Assembly: GCF_007744675.1 (NCBI RefSeq)
Contig: NZ_CP036269.1
Coordinates: 62,001-126,000 of the forward strand
Length of the DNA: 64,000 nt
Origin: Gimesia alba
Lineage (GTDB): Bacteria > Planctomycetota > Planctomycetia > Planctomycetales > Planctomycetaceae
Direction: 5' to 3'
In this document: piece after piece, positions 9,701 to 19,500 of the stretch
Layout: every line of letters starts with the position of its first letter
Position numbering within the stretch: position 1 is the stretch's first letter
Notes under the pieces: model-generated
Told to the model about the DNA's origin: nothing
Database searches by the model: none
The model's input: the letters and a program-made list of their open reading frames with translations, nothing else
Program-made: the position numbers and the translations under genes

Positions 9701-10400
9701 GATCGCCATTCTTGACGAGATAACCTTGGGGCGTGATATCCTTGAGCGTTTTGATTTCGTATTTCGGCGGTGCGAGTGAGGTGCCGGTTTCGGCATCCAG
9801 CGTATAGAGAAATGTGCCTTCGAACGGCCAGACGCCACAGGTGAAATAGATCTTTTCTTCAGAGAGCACCGCGCCACCTCGAATAGGCCAGACCGAAGCC
9901 AGCCGTTCGTTCGCCAGCGCTTTGCGATGATTGGGAGCGGCCTGAAATTTCCAGCGCAAACTGCCGTTGTCTGCATCGAGGCAGTAAAAATAACCATCGT
10001 CGGCCGAGAAATAAATGTTCTTGCCAGAAACCAGGGGCGCGAATCGAACGGGGCCGTTCGCATGAAACCGCCACTTTTCTTTTCCGCTGGAAAGATCTAA
10101 AGCGGTGATGCTATCATTGCGGGAAGAGCCGACGTACAAGGTTTGCCCGGCAACAACCGGTTCATAGTGTGCGTCGAATTGAATTCGGGGGTCTTCAGGC
10201 CAGGCCGGCTTGAGTGGCCCCAGTTGTCGTGTCCATTGTAAATGCAACGTGCTTGGGAGTTGCTCGTCAGTGACGGCGGTGCGCTGGGCATTGTTCCGCC
10301 AGGTGGGCCAGTCGGCAGCGGAGGCAGAACAAACAAGTAAGAGCAGACTCAAAACAGAGAAGCTGAACGAACCAGCCACACGCACAACGGGGGAAGACAT
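6714..10400 (-). CDS. Giant exported fusion: PQQ-type propeller, methyltransferase-like domain, second propeller, malectin-like domain
   Basis: This 1228-residue protein opens with a signal peptide (cleavage near SASAADWPTW), then a first PQQ/WD-like propeller (about 30-440; blades such as LDLSSGKEKWRF and LDAETGTSL). About 455-610 is a Rossmann segment resembling a SAM methyltransferase, with a weak motif I (LGTGSGR at 475-481) and an acidic strand end (AVEPD). A second propeller spans roughly 615-1010. The last 150 residues (YTVRLHFLEPDE, RLFDVSLQGKPVL) look like a malectin-type carbohydrate-binding domain. AGGGAG lies before the ATG. The overall order is shared with the protein at 37353. 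It probably sits in the periplasm, where SAM is not expected, so the middle domain may be structural or bind another ligand. Confidence 0.85.
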   Translation of the reverse strand: MSSPVVRVAGSFSFSVLSLLLLVCSASAADWPTWRNNAQRTAVTDEQLPSTLHLQWTRQLGPLKPAWPEDPRIQFDAHYEPVVAGQTLYVGSSRNDSITALDLSSGKEKWRFHANGPVRFAPLVSGKNIYFSADDGYFYCLDADNGSLRWKFQAAPNHRKALANERLASVWPIRGGAVLSEEKIYFTCGVWPFEGTFLYTLDAETGTSLAPPKYEIKTLKDITPQGYLVKNGDRLLIPCGRSVAACLDLKTDQFITHKYGNRATNYHVSSIGPYIFHGGSTFQMDAKQEYAVSARNPVLAENVVYFGEGGNVVAYDLKKLKIVKETDHRGKEVTKTLLNQLWSLPLPPKQNMPKAEYDAWVKAHPVQLDLKAGNRLYGHQANMIFALDLKEDGKGADVSWTQTIDGTPATMIAANGALVVVTQEGDLLCFGENQTKPQTFPEEKRELAKQQDDWTSKTQTMLQLTKPGNGYGLVLGTGSGRLLEELIQQSQLTLIAVEPDKAKVETLRTKFDAAGLYGSRVVVHQGNPRTFELPAYMAELIVSEDLTALGKSLAAEDWHTIYKSLRPYGGKACLELTDAEFKTLENAVAGKQLPRAALKQVDGFTLLSRVGSLPGSADWTHEYGDASNTLMSRDELVKAPLGVLWFGGPAGHGDLFYNRHDWGPSMAVIEGRMFLQGPGKLTAVDVYTGRILWQIPLKETPEDSPGRRGQSYDGKLVGFHFIAIEDSIYLVTSDNECLRLDPATGKTLATMKLPHPEDRWGRIRIQGDLLLTSVFRISPKIGKKYGLLPLELVALNRHTGEVIWTHKAQMSFPVVSLSGDRIYVYDGALENFYGDWKRRGKIPNALAERFIKAIDVQTGKLLWEHQTDVVGTWLSYSDKKDVMLVTNRNGISAFRGKDGSELWKKYSTGQGFRGHPETLWDKVIIWNDRILDQRGPGKSYDLETGEPILRTNPITGKPIPWEFTKDGHHCNYAIASPHLMTFRASSAGFCDIDSTNTSRLEGFRTGCRNSLVPANGVLNSPNMAHGCSCGYSLFTSLALTHVPESEVWSYSALALNAKTDQVQKLGVNLGAPGDRQAENGTLWLDYPNVGGSSPVVSLKLEGKDLRYFHKHSAFVETGNQKWVAASGVEGASVLTVTLSSVETKKRRYTVRLHFLEPDETKPGERLFDVSLQGKPVLQGLDVVNAAEGANRAIVREFKGIPASNNLKVELTPIKGRTLLSGVEIVVEE

Positions 10401-10698
10401 GCAAAAACTCCCTGAACGAACTATGAAATGTCTGACGGTAGACGATCAATCAATCATCTCTGATCTATTAAACTAACGGAGTGAGAATCGTTTTAACAGG
10501 CACGTTTGTTTGCTTCACGATAAATTCACGCGCGTTTCATCTGGTCATCTCGTTTATTTCAGAGCGATTCAGTACTGCAGAAGCCCTTTCAAAACCATGA
10601 TTTATCGCAATCTCCTCTTTTCTCTGGATAGCATAAACAATTATTGATATATTGGTCGATAATCAAAGCAGGCGATTTCCATTGGCTCAGGTAAAATC

Positions 10699-12093
10699 AT
10701 GCTTTCTTTCTGCGAACACAACGGTATTTCTGGACGACGTGAATTTCTCCGCGTGGGAGGTCTGGCGTTAGGTGGCTTAACGCTGCCCGGATTACTGTCA
10801 GCGAAAGCGCAGGCCGCCGGTTCGGGGAGACTGCTGAAAAATAAGTCGGTCATCTTTCTGTTTATGCACGGCGGCCCGAGCCAGATTGAAACCTTCGATC
10901 CCAAAATGGACGCCCCTGCCGGCATTCGCAGTGCGACCGGTGAAGTGACTACCAGGATTCCCGGCGTGACCTTTGGTGGCACATTTCAGAAACTGGCACC
11001 GCTGGCAGATCGGATGTCGATCGTGCGTTCCTACCGGACAGGCGACAGTCGGCACGATATCAAGCCGATTGTGCACAAGGACACGCTCGATGCGAATCTC
11101 GGTTCACTCTATTCGCGCGTCGTCGGTTCGAATCATCCCGAGAATGGCATGCCGACGAATGCGGTCCTATTTCCGCAGGCCATTGACGACAAAATGATGC
11201 CCGCCATTACGAAGTTCGGCAAGTTCGATTCGCACGGCTTAATGGGCAGCGCGTATGCACCGTTTGTGCCTGGTGCGGGCGGCGACATGCAGTCGAACAT
11301 GACGCTGTCAATTCCCCAGAATCGGCTCGATGATCGCCGGCTGTTATTATCGAATCTCGATCGTGCCCGCTGGGCGGCTGATAAAAGTGAAACATTTGCT
11401 GCATCGTCGCATCTACAGCAACAGGCCTTCGATGTGATTCTGGGCGGCGTTTCAGAAGCCTTTGATTTATCAAAAGAAGATCCCAACGTCGTAGCGCGTT
11501 ACGATACAGCACCATTAGTCAAGCCGGAACAGATCAGCACACGCTGGAAGAACTACAAGCGGTATATCGACAACGCACAGTCACTGGGCAAGCTGTTGTT
11601 GATGGCCCGCCGTCTCTGCGAAGCCGGCTGTGGTTTTGTGACCATCACGACCAACTTTGTGTGGGACATGCACGCGGACAAAAACAATGCCGGCGTTGAA
11701 GAGGGCATGGACTACATGGGGGTTCCCTTCGACCATGCGGTTTCCGCGTTTATGGAAGACGTACGGGACCGCGGACTCAGCGATGACATTCTGCTGGTCT
11801 GTTCGGGGGAAATGGGCCGTACCCCGAAAATGAATACGCGCGGCGGCCGCGATCACTGGGGCAATTTATCGCCGTTGATGCTCACCGGCGGCGGCTTGAA
11901 TATGGGGCAGGTCATCGGCCAGTCCACGCGCCACGCCAGCGAACCACAGACCGAACCCATCGAACGCAAAGATTTGGTTACCAGCATCATGCACACGCTG
12001 TTTGATCTGGGAGAACTTCGCATCACCCGCGGTGTGCCTAACGAAATCGTCCAGGTCGCCACCGCCGGTAACATCATACCCGGCCTGTTCTAA
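10699..12093 (+). CDS. Tat-exported DUF1501 protein
   Basis: This 464-residue protein carries a twin-arginine signal (GRREFLRVGGLALGG at about 12-26) and the DUF1501 fold, an alkaline-phosphatase-like family abundant in planctomycetes. Recognisable segments are FLFMHGGPSQIETFDPK near the start of the mature part, a middle DMHADKN stretch, SGEMGRTPKMN and GRDHWGNLSP near the end, with metal-ligand-like Asp and His. The usual DUF1549/DUF1553 partner is not next to it. It is divergent from the propeller fusion gene with 298 bases between, which must hold both promoters. It is probably periplasmic; no substrate is established for the family. Confidence 0.9.
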   Translation: MLSFCEHNGISGRREFLRVGGLALGGLTLPGLLSAKAQAAGSGRLLKNKSVIFLFMHGGPSQIETFDPKMDAPAGIRSATGEVTTRIPGVTFGGTFQKLAPLADRMSIVRSYRTGDSRHDIKPIVHKDTLDANLGSLYSRVVGSNHPENGMPTNAVLFPQAIDDKMMPAITKFGKFDSHGLMGSAYAPFVPGAGGDMQSNMTLSIPQNRLDDRRLLLSNLDRARWAADKSETFAASSHLQQQAFDVILGGVSEAFDLSKEDPNVVARYDTAPLVKPEQISTRWKNYKRYIDNAQSLGKLLLMARRLCEAGCGFVTITTNFVWDMHADKNNAGVEEGMDYMGVPFDHAVSAFMEDVRDRGLSDDILLVCSGEMGRTPKMNTRGGRDHWGNLSPLMLTGGGLNMGQVIGQSTRHASEPQTEPIERKDLVTSIMHTLFDLGELRITRGVPNEIVQVATAGNIIPGLF

Positions 12094-12147
12094 AACGGTT
12101 TTCAGTACCCGCCCCTTTCAGTCTTTTCTCGATCAGCAAAATATGCC

Positions 12148-12177
12148 TTGACTTACATACTATGTCACACATAGCAT
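12148..12177 (+). promoter_or_regulatory. Promoter of the PadR operon
   Basis: TTGACT (12148-12153) and TAGCAT (12172-12177) form a sigma-70-like pair with an 18-base spacer, about 50 bases before the PadR start codon. The operator 12160-12174 fills the spacer, so autorepression is likely. Confidence 0.5.
12160..12174. promoter_or_regulatory. PadR operator
   Basis: CTATGT-CAC-ACATAG is a perfect inverted repeat with a 3-base centre. It sits in a longer alternating run of four-base units (ACAT, ATGT, ACAT, ATAT from 12155), each separated by three bases. ATGT/ACAT half-sites are the known hallmark of PadR operators. Confidence 0.65.
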
Positions 12178-12225
12178 ATAGGTAACTGAGTCGTGCCATG
12201 GTCCAATCGATTGAAAGGAACCGAC

Positions 12226-12588
12226 ATGCGAGTCGAACGCGAATTGATGCGCGGCGCCGGTCCGGTGGCTGTATTGAAGCTGCTGGAAGAGGGTGCCAAG
12301 TATGGTTACGAACTGGTGGAAGCGCTCTCCACACAGACGGGGGGCGTGCTGGACATGGGACAGTCAACGCTGTATCCCTTACTTTATAACCTGCAATCGC
12401 AGGGACTCATTCGACCGAGCTGGCAAGAATCGGAAAGCGGCCGTAAACGAAAATATTATTCGTTGACTGCGAAAGGGAAAAAACGGCTGGCGAGCGACAC
12501 GGCTCAGTGGCTGGCGGTGGCAACCGCGATGCAGAGCCTGGGAATCCTGCCGGAGGCACTGCCCCAGTTAAGAGGGGGTGAGGCATGA
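12226..12588 (+). CDS. PadR-family transcriptional repressor
   Basis: This 120-residue protein has the PadR winged helix: VLKLLEEGAKYGYELVEALS, then GQSTLYPLLYNLQSQGLI (recognition helix) and the wing SGRKRKYYSLTAKGKKRL. GAAAGGA lies seven bases before the ATG at 12226, which is preferred over a GTG at 12193. The stop overlaps the ATG of the next gene (ATGA, 12585-12588). The pair resembles PadR/HAAS modules, where a small repressor controls itself and a membrane partner. The inducing signal is unknown. Confidence 0.92.
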   Translation: MRVERELMRGAGPVAVLKLLEEGAKYGYELVEALSTQTGGVLDMGQSTLYPLLYNLQSQGLIRPSWQESESGRKRKYYSLTAKGKKRLASDTAQWLAVATAMQSLGILPEALPQLRGGEA

Positions 12589-14792
12589 ACGCTCCTTCAA
12601 CTGACAATCAACGTTGGCGTAAAATTTTGCAGACCCCCGTTTCGCAACTGCTGCGCGGTCAGATTACCGGACCACAATCACCGCTGGAGCAACTTGATAC
12701 TGCGTCGTTACCTGACGCTGTGGTAGAATCCATTCGCGCGATCACAGATCGATTGAGCGGACGCTTTCAATTCAAAGCCGCCCGGCAGCTTGTGAAGTCG
12801 AGCAAGGCCGTTTTGCAGGAAGGCTGTGCGGAATCACAATTGGTTGAACAATTGAGTGAACCCGAAAGTATTGCGGCACTAATTCAAGTGACGGGAAAAA
12901 CCGACTGGATTCTGCAGACACCGTTACCCGCTCGCATGTGGCCGACGGTTAGTGCGCTCGTCGGTCAAAAACATGTTCGCAAATCGGCTGCGCGCAAAGT
13001 GCTGAGCCATGTCTGTCGAAGTTTTCAATGGCAGCTGGATGCAGGACGAACTCCCGAAGCCTTGATCGAAGCCAACGGTGATGCCATTTCCCTGGGCGGC
13101 TTGCTGTATGAGACGAAATCAGTGGCGCCGCTGTTGGACTTTAGTCTACCTGAAAGTCTCAGTTCTGTCGTACTCGACGTGGTACGACAAACGCGGCTCT
13201 GGCCCGAGGAAAAGCTGGATACCGCGCGCGAGCTTTGTGCCCATTTTGCCGATGGTCTGGAGCAGGGGGAAACGGAGGATGCGCTGATCAAGTCGTTTGG
13301 TTCTCCCAAAACGACGGCGCGGTTGATTCGCAGAGCACGCCTCCGAAACCGTCCTTTCGCCTGGCGCGCGCGGCGAAGAACGTGGCAGACGATGGTAATA
13401 CTGATGATTGCCGTCCTCGTGCCCTGGTCTGTATTAACAGTTCGGTTTCTGGTCGCGAAACCGACGATTACCTTTGATTTGATTCAGGAAGCCGATGATC
13501 TGAGTCGTGCAGTCCCCCGGCAAGAACGTGCGTGGCCCCTTTATCTGCAAGGATTCTCAAAGTACACCAAAGACGATCAGGCCCAGTTTGGCAAGCTCCG
13601 CCTTACCGGGTTGATGGAAGGTCCTGCCAGTGAGGATTGGCCTGATGCGAAGGAATTTCTAAAAAAATATGTTGCTGTGGTGGAACTATATCTTCAAGCA
13701 ACTCGCCGACCCAAACTGGGATTCATCAACCGGCCGAATGTCAACGACCTGGGAAAATATCGAGAATTGAACCGGCCGTTTGAAGTGAACGCGGTGGATA
13801 AGGAAGAAATCTATATTTTATTGCCGCAAACCCAGGAACTGAGTTTTAAAGTGGTTCCCCTGCTCAACGGCGCCATTTATCTGGCAGCAGAAGAGGGGGA
13901 CGGAGAGCGTTGTCTACAACTGCTGCGCGCACGAATCAATGTGGCATCGCATTATCGTCAAACCGGTCCCTATGTTATCTGTCAGATCGGTGCCAATGGG
14001 TTGATAGGCAGTGCAGCACAACTTGCGCAGCAAATCGTTGTGAGATACCCTGACCTGTTTACGGACAAGCAGCTGACGACCCTCTTTCAGAAAATAAAAG
14101 ACACGCCGATCAAACCGCTCGATTTTGAACCTTCCAAGCGTTGGATCGAAAATTTAATCCAGAATTCCTACACCGATGACGGAAACGGCAATGGTCGATT
14201 TACCCTGCGTGGTTTCCAGATTCTCAGCGATCTGGCTGATGGCTCACCAGAAAAACAAAAGTGGTTGCAATCTGTGATTCCGGCTTTGTTGAAACAAAAC
14301 ACTTCACAAGATCCCGCAAGTTCGTCGCTCTTCCAGGCGATTGCTGGTCCTCTGGCAACACGGATTGCGGATCGAAAAGAGATGCAGCGGGAACTCTTAT
14401 ATTTGAATCAATTACTCTGGGAAGCGCGAATCGAACAGAGCGATGCTGCAAAGACAGCCTACATGTCAGAGTACCTGCGGTTGCTCGAATCACCACAATC
14501 TCGACTCAAATATATCTACGCACTGATGATTCTACCCTATTCGGAATCGACAGATTATTGGACGTCCACAGATCAAGCGTCTCTCGAGAGAGTGGCTGCT
14601 CTCACCATCATCGCAGCCGAACAATACCGCAGAGAACACGGACAGTTTCCACAAACGATTGAAGCACTGGTTCCCCAGTACTTTGCTCAGGTTCCCCTCG
14701 ATCCCTTTACTCACAAACCACTCCCGTACGCCGTTAAAGACGAACGTCCGGTGATTGAGTCCGCCAGGCTGAAGAATTCGGGAGAGGAGTAA
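12585..14792 (+). CDS. Large single-pass membrane protein partnered with PadR
   Basis: This 735-residue protein has a cytosolic alpha-helical part (about 1-260), including a HAAS-like stretch (ARELCAHFADGLEQGETEDALIKSFGSP), one membrane segment (about 266-285, TMVILMIAVLVPWSVLTV) and a long outer domain of helical repeats. Its end (AAEQYRREHGQFPQTIEALVPQYF then PLDPFTHKPLPY) matches the C-terminal half of pseudopilin-like GspG domains, also seen at the ends of unrelated planctomycete membrane proteins. Coupling to PadR suggests that the cytosolic helices bind or report to the regulator. No enzyme motif is visible. Confidence 0.7.
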   Translation: MNAPSTDNQRWRKILQTPVSQLLRGQITGPQSPLEQLDTASLPDAVVESIRAITDRLSGRFQFKAARQLVKSSKAVLQEGCAESQLVEQLSEPESIAALIQVTGKTDWILQTPLPARMWPTVSALVGQKHVRKSAARKVLSHVCRSFQWQLDAGRTPEALIEANGDAISLGGLLYETKSVAPLLDFSLPESLSSVVLDVVRQTRLWPEEKLDTARELCAHFADGLEQGETEDALIKSFGSPKTTARLIRRARLRNRPFAWRARRRTWQTMVILMIAVLVPWSVLTVRFLVAKPTITFDLIQEADDLSRAVPRQERAWPLYLQGFSKYTKDDQAQFGKLRLTGLMEGPASEDWPDAKEFLKKYVAVVELYLQATRRPKLGFINRPNVNDLGKYRELNRPFEVNAVDKEEIYILLPQTQELSFKVVPLLNGAIYLAAEEGDGERCLQLLRARINVASHYRQTGPYVICQIGANGLIGSAAQLAQQIVVRYPDLFTDKQLTTLFQKIKDTPIKPLDFEPSKRWIENLIQNSYTDDGNGNGRFTLRGFQILSDLADGSPEKQKWLQSVIPALLKQNTSQDPASSSLFQAIAGPLATRIADRKEMQRELLYLNQLLWEARIEQSDAAKTAYMSEYLRLLESPQSRLKYIYALMILPYSESTDYWTSTDQASLERVAALTIIAAEQYRREHGQFPQTIEALVPQYFAQVPLDPFTHKPLPYAVKDERPVIESARLKNSGEE

Positions 14793-14925
14793 ACTGTTCC
14801 ATTTTTGACGAACCTTCAGACGTTTAGGTGGGTTAATAGAGAGCCTGTCGCCGGTCGGCACAGCAGTGTTGGTACAAATACCAATGTCATGAAAGACCGG
14901 TAGATCAACGCGAAGGCAATCCAAG

Positions 14926-16122
14926 ATGGCGGCTCAAGATTTTCTCGTTAACTCCTTGTGGAAAAAGTGCTTAGCGGTCGTGGCTGGTGTCGTGATTTTT
15001 GCTGGCCCGTTCACAATCGTTTCAGGTCGCGATGCGTATGCAGGCACTCCCAATGTGAAAACAATCATTCGGGCATGGGAAGCGGCAGCGAATTCCGTGC
15101 GTTCGCTCCACATCCGGATGGAAGGCATCGATTCCCAACGCACTCTGGAGTTGGAGGGGAGAGTCTCAGTAGCAGGCAGCCAGCAAATGATCGACATGCC
15201 GCGCGAGATTGAGTATTGGTTGCACGCTAATGACAACAGGGAACGATATCATAAAATCTATATCGGCCCCTCTTCAGACGGTTTGATCCCGTTGGAGTTC
15301 ACGGTCGTGAATACCAAACGGGAACAGAGAGAACTTAATCCAGGTGGGGTTGGGTTGAATCCGTACGACGAACTCAAAATCAATCCGCCGGCGGGTGTGC
15401 AGGATTACGAGGTCAATGCACTACGGATTCTTCTCAATCGAAGTGTCTCCGGCCAATCTTACTTTTCTCAAAGCAAGTTTGTTCTTTTGAAAGAGACAAC
15501 TCAGGAAATCAACGGCGTCAGACATCGGGCTCTCGAATGTTCTGAGAAACGCGGGATACGAATCTGGTTTCAGGCAGCCGCACCGTTTCGCATCTCCCGG
15601 GTCGAGTTGGGACTGAGCGACCGCAAACGTTATGGACATACTGAGTACCGTTACGAATATCAGGACGCCAGTCAGCAGGCAACCGGTTCCCCCTTCCCCA
15701 CACTGAAGGCGATTGAGGTCAGCGGCTATGATCCCACTGGCAAACTTCATCAACATTTACGGTCGACTGTTACCAAGTGGAATGTGAATCCGGAAATCAG
15801 CGAAAAGCAGTTTCAAATCGCGCCCGGCACAGGCGCGATCATCGCCGATTATACGGCAACGCCTGCTAAGCACTTTATCCGTCTGGCCGACGGCACTCAC
15901 CGGCGGCTGGAACGCCACGAATTACGCCGTGACGCATTTCTGAAACTTTCTGCTGAAGTGAAGCGGAGTCCGATTAAAGCAGAAAATCCCGTGGAAAAAG
16001 AAAAGTTCCCGCCACCCGCAGTAAGTTCATCTTACTGGAAGTACATCGTCCTGGTCATGAGTCTGTTGCTGTGCTTATTTCTCTTCTGGCGTCGCCGCGG
16101 CGCCAATCGATGTCAGCACTAG
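14926..16122 (+). CDS. Exported, C-terminally anchored protein, LolA/RseB-like shape
   Basis: This 398-residue protein has an N-terminal signal segment (about 15-38, cleavage near DAYAG), a beta-rich domain with the pattern of outer-membrane-lipoprotein-sorting-like proteins (early IIRAWEAAANSVRSLHIRMEG, later IWFQAAAPFRISRVELG), and a C-terminal membrane helix (YIVLVMSLLLCLFLFW) followed by arginines. AAGG precedes the ATG. It lies 133 bases after the PadR partner gene and may be part of that regulon. The family assignment is by shape only. Confidence 0.6.
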   Translation: MAAQDFLVNSLWKKCLAVVAGVVIFAGPFTIVSGRDAYAGTPNVKTIIRAWEAAANSVRSLHIRMEGIDSQRTLELEGRVSVAGSQQMIDMPREIEYWLHANDNRERYHKIYIGPSSDGLIPLEFTVVNTKREQRELNPGGVGLNPYDELKINPPAGVQDYEVNALRILLNRSVSGQSYFSQSKFVLLKETTQEINGVRHRALECSEKRGIRIWFQAAAPFRISRVELGLSDRKRYGHTEYRYEYQDASQQATGSPFPTLKAIEVSGYDPTGKLHQHLRSTVTKWNVNPEISEKQFQIAPGTGAIIADYTATPAKHFIRLADGTHRRLERHELRRDAFLKLSAEVKRSPIKAENPVEKEKFPPPAVSSSYWKYIVLVMSLLLCLFLFWRRRGANRCQH

Positions 16123-16224
16123 CAAACGACTCCTGCACGGTGCTATTGCGTCCTCAGCAGTCCTGCATTACTATTGCCCCACCATTTTTACCCATCATCC
16201 ATTTCTATAGAGGATTCATGAACC

Positions 16225-16509
16225 ATGATCACAGTCGGCATGAACTATCACGTGCTTGAAGGCAAACAGCAATCATTCGAAGACAAATTTGCCGCCGTGA
16301 TTGACGCACTTAACGCTGCCGAAGGGCATGAGAATTCGAACTTATGGAAAGACGTCAGCGACGGCGCTTCGTACATGATCACCAGCGAATGGTCCGATGA
16401 AGAGGCTTTCAAAAGCTTCATTCAGAGCGACGCCTTCCGCGACGTGACCAACTGGGGCAAAGAAGAGATCCTCTCCGACCGACCCCGTCACAAAATTTAC
16501 AAGCACTAA
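16225..16509 (+). CDS. Antibiotic biosynthesis monooxygenase (ABM) domain protein
   Basis: This 94-residue protein has the ferredoxin-like ABM pattern: MITVGMNYHVLEGKQQSFEDKF, a middle NLWKDVSDGASYMITSEWSDEEAFKSF strand-helix, and a short C-terminal strand. Members are small dimeric enzymes or sensors acting on quinones, haem or other ligands. AGAGGA lies ten bases upstream. It is convergent with the M56 gene. No substrate can be named. Confidence 0.85.
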   Translation: MITVGMNYHVLEGKQQSFEDKFAAVIDALNAAEGHENSNLWKDVSDGASYMITSEWSDEEAFKSFIQSDAFRDVTNWGKEEILSDRPRHKIYKH

Positions 16510-16524
16510 AGCGAAGACAGCGAT

Positions 16525-19500
16525 TCACTCATCGAGTTGGACTTCAATCTCACCCATGTCGAACCGTTCTCCCGGCTGGAGGATGAATTCATGGGTGACT
16601 TTGGGCAGGCCATCGACAACCGTCGTGCTTCGATACGAGGCCCCGGGAATCAGTGCGGGAAAATTCAATTGACCTTTGTCATTGGTAGTACATGTAGTGC
16701 GCAGTTGATAATTGTGCCGGTCGATATTTGCCACGAGATCTTCGTCCGCTAATGTTTCTCCCCGTTGAACTGCCAGAAACTCATACTTAGGTTGACCGGG
16801 AGTGACGACCAGATACAGACTGCCCAGCATTTTTCCCACGATGGGTTTTCCCTTGGGATCAATGTATCGCGCGCTCGCAGAGCCACAGTGTTTGAGCACA
16901 ATTTTGGGTTCTTGTGTCTTCGTGCTGATTTTCGCAGCCGCGCCCAACTGGTTCTTTGGATCGAGAAAATAGACGGGGTATTCGACGCCTTCACGTAGTC
17001 CGTGAAGTTCGAATGTTCCGTTGTTGACTTCATCGGGAAAGCCCCGCCAGTCGGGCGAGGATGGTTGTATCTTTAGTCGTGAGATCATTAGCGCGTGCTG
17101 GATCGGTTGTCCCTGTTCATCAACAATCGTCCCAGAGATCGTTTTTCCCGGCTGCAGTTCAATCTTCATTGGTTTCAGAGTTTCGTCTTTTGCCGGGTTG
17201 ATCTTCTGGAAGGCATGTGCATACATGCGTGTGCCTCCCGGTTTTCCGCTGTAGAGTTGTTGTGAGTCCCGTTCCTGCAGGATGTAGTCTTTCTCTGCGG
17301 CATGGAAGAGCAATGTTCCCGGACCGGGTAAGACAGGAATCGAGAACTTCCCCGCAGCATCTGTTTTCTGAATACCCTGCCAGCCGGTTATGATCTCATC
17401 GGATGTATTTTTATTATTAGTACTTTCGGGATAATATTGCACGGAAGCACCACTGAGTGGCTGACCGGTAACTGCGTCAAAAACGGTTCCTTGTGCGAGT
17501 GCGACTTTACCAAGTTTGATTTCAATATTTTGCGAGGTTGCCCCTGGACTCCAGCGAAGATCTTCCAGCTGTCGAATCTGGTACGGGCTGCCTTTCGGCG
17601 GATAAGCGATGATACCAAATCGAACCCCTGGTTGCGGATTCAAACGAAAACGCCCGGCATCGTCTGTTTTCCCTTCGACGGAAACCATTGAACCATATTG
17701 TTCCTGCTGGCTGGCCCAGATGGTGATGCGTGCGTTTGCGGCAGGCTTGCCGCTTTCACCAAGCAGGACTCTCCCCGCAAAGAACTGCGCCGGGGACAGC
17801 ACGATAGTCGCGTCTTCACCCGGTTTGATATTCTTGAAGATGGCACGATATGTACCATCATTTTCACCACGTTCTTCAGGTAAACCTGAATTGAGAATCA
17901 ATGACTGCGGTGCGAATTCTTCAGTGCCAGAAATTTTCAAAAACAGACCATCCCCAGCCGCAATGTTTTTCAGAGTCAGCAAGCCCTGTGCATCGGTTTG
18001 GAGCGATGTGGGCCAGATCTTCGATTTTGAAGTCGGACCGGCAATTCCCAAAGCGGGTTCAAGATGCATCTGATCTTTACTCGTGGGAAAAATACTCGTC
18101 AGTTCAACCGGCAATTGAGCCGCGGGACGCCCTTCCGGATTCACAAACCGAACTTGAACCAGTTGCTCTGGCGGTAGTTTCAAATCAGCCTGGGTTGGAT
18201 TGCTGGTCAGATCCACCGTTCGCCAGGCGAATCCCGACTGGTTCGTCCGAGCGATGAGACTGGGAAGCGAATGGATTTTCGAAGAATAATTCTTCAATGA
18301 CAGTTCAAAATAACCTGCGGTATCAGTGACACCCTCTCCCAGCAGTTCTCGCGTCAATGGCCAGCCGTCATTTTTTTTCGATGCCACGACTGCCACCAGC
18401 GCGCCGGCGGCAGGTTTTTCATCGGGGCCGGTAATCGTGCCGCGAACAATGAGCGGCTGTTTTTGTGGAGTCGTGTTTTGTTTGCCTGGCGTTTGCTTAT
18501 TGGTGGAATTCATTTTTGTTTGTGCTACGGTAATGGTCCCCCCGGCAATGCCGACGATCATGATCAGTGTCAGGGCGATCAAGGACAGAATTTTGTTCTT
18601 TGACAGTCGCGTCAAGCGACTTCGTTTTTCATCAAGCAGGCCGGCGATGCGGTCTTCGAGTTTCCAGCGCGAAGTAAATAACCCGACCGTACCTGGCAGA
18701 AACCGATCCGGTTCACTCAGCCTGGCGAGTGCCAGCAACGTCCGGCTATAACAGGACGCCGCCGTTGTCGCTAACACATAATTATCGCAGACTTCTTCGC
18801 GGGCCTGGGCGAGCCGGCGGTTCAATACATTCACAAGCGGATGTAACCAGAAGAGTGCCGACACCAGATTTTGAATCAACAGGATCACCTGATCGCGTCT
18901 CGCCAGATGCGCCATTTCATGAATGAAGATCTCCCGCAACGATTCAGGATCGATCTGGCCCACGATTTGTGCCGGCAGGACGACCCGTGGCCGCAGGAAT
19001 CCTGTTGAAACTGGACCTGCAACATGTTGCGAGAGAACTAGTTCTGGCAGACGTGTTCCCGGAAACAATCGTCCCGCCAGTTCAAGTACTTCTGCGAGCA
19101 GCGGATTCGTATTGGGTTTTGCCGACCGTAAAATGAACGCCAGACGGCACCAGCCAAACACGAGTCTGACCAATAACAGTATCGTTCCTGAAAGCCAGAT
19201 CAACAACAGCCCCGGCATGATGGCGCGCAGCAGGGAACCAACCCGGGTACCCGTCGATGGTGCGGTTTGCGAAGCAGCGGCCGCCTCCTGTTGTGCTTTC
19301 GATAATTTGATCAGAGACCCTGACTGCAGCGTTTCCGCCACTGGTTTCTGTTCTGTCTGGTTCAGTACGTCAATGATTGTGGGTTGCTGTCGGTGAGTGG
19401 TCTCTTTAGAGGCATTGGGTTGCAATAAGGCCGCTGAAGAGGGCATTTCCTCGGAGGATCTTGCCAGAGAGGAACGGGCGACGGAATTTGTGTTTTCCTC

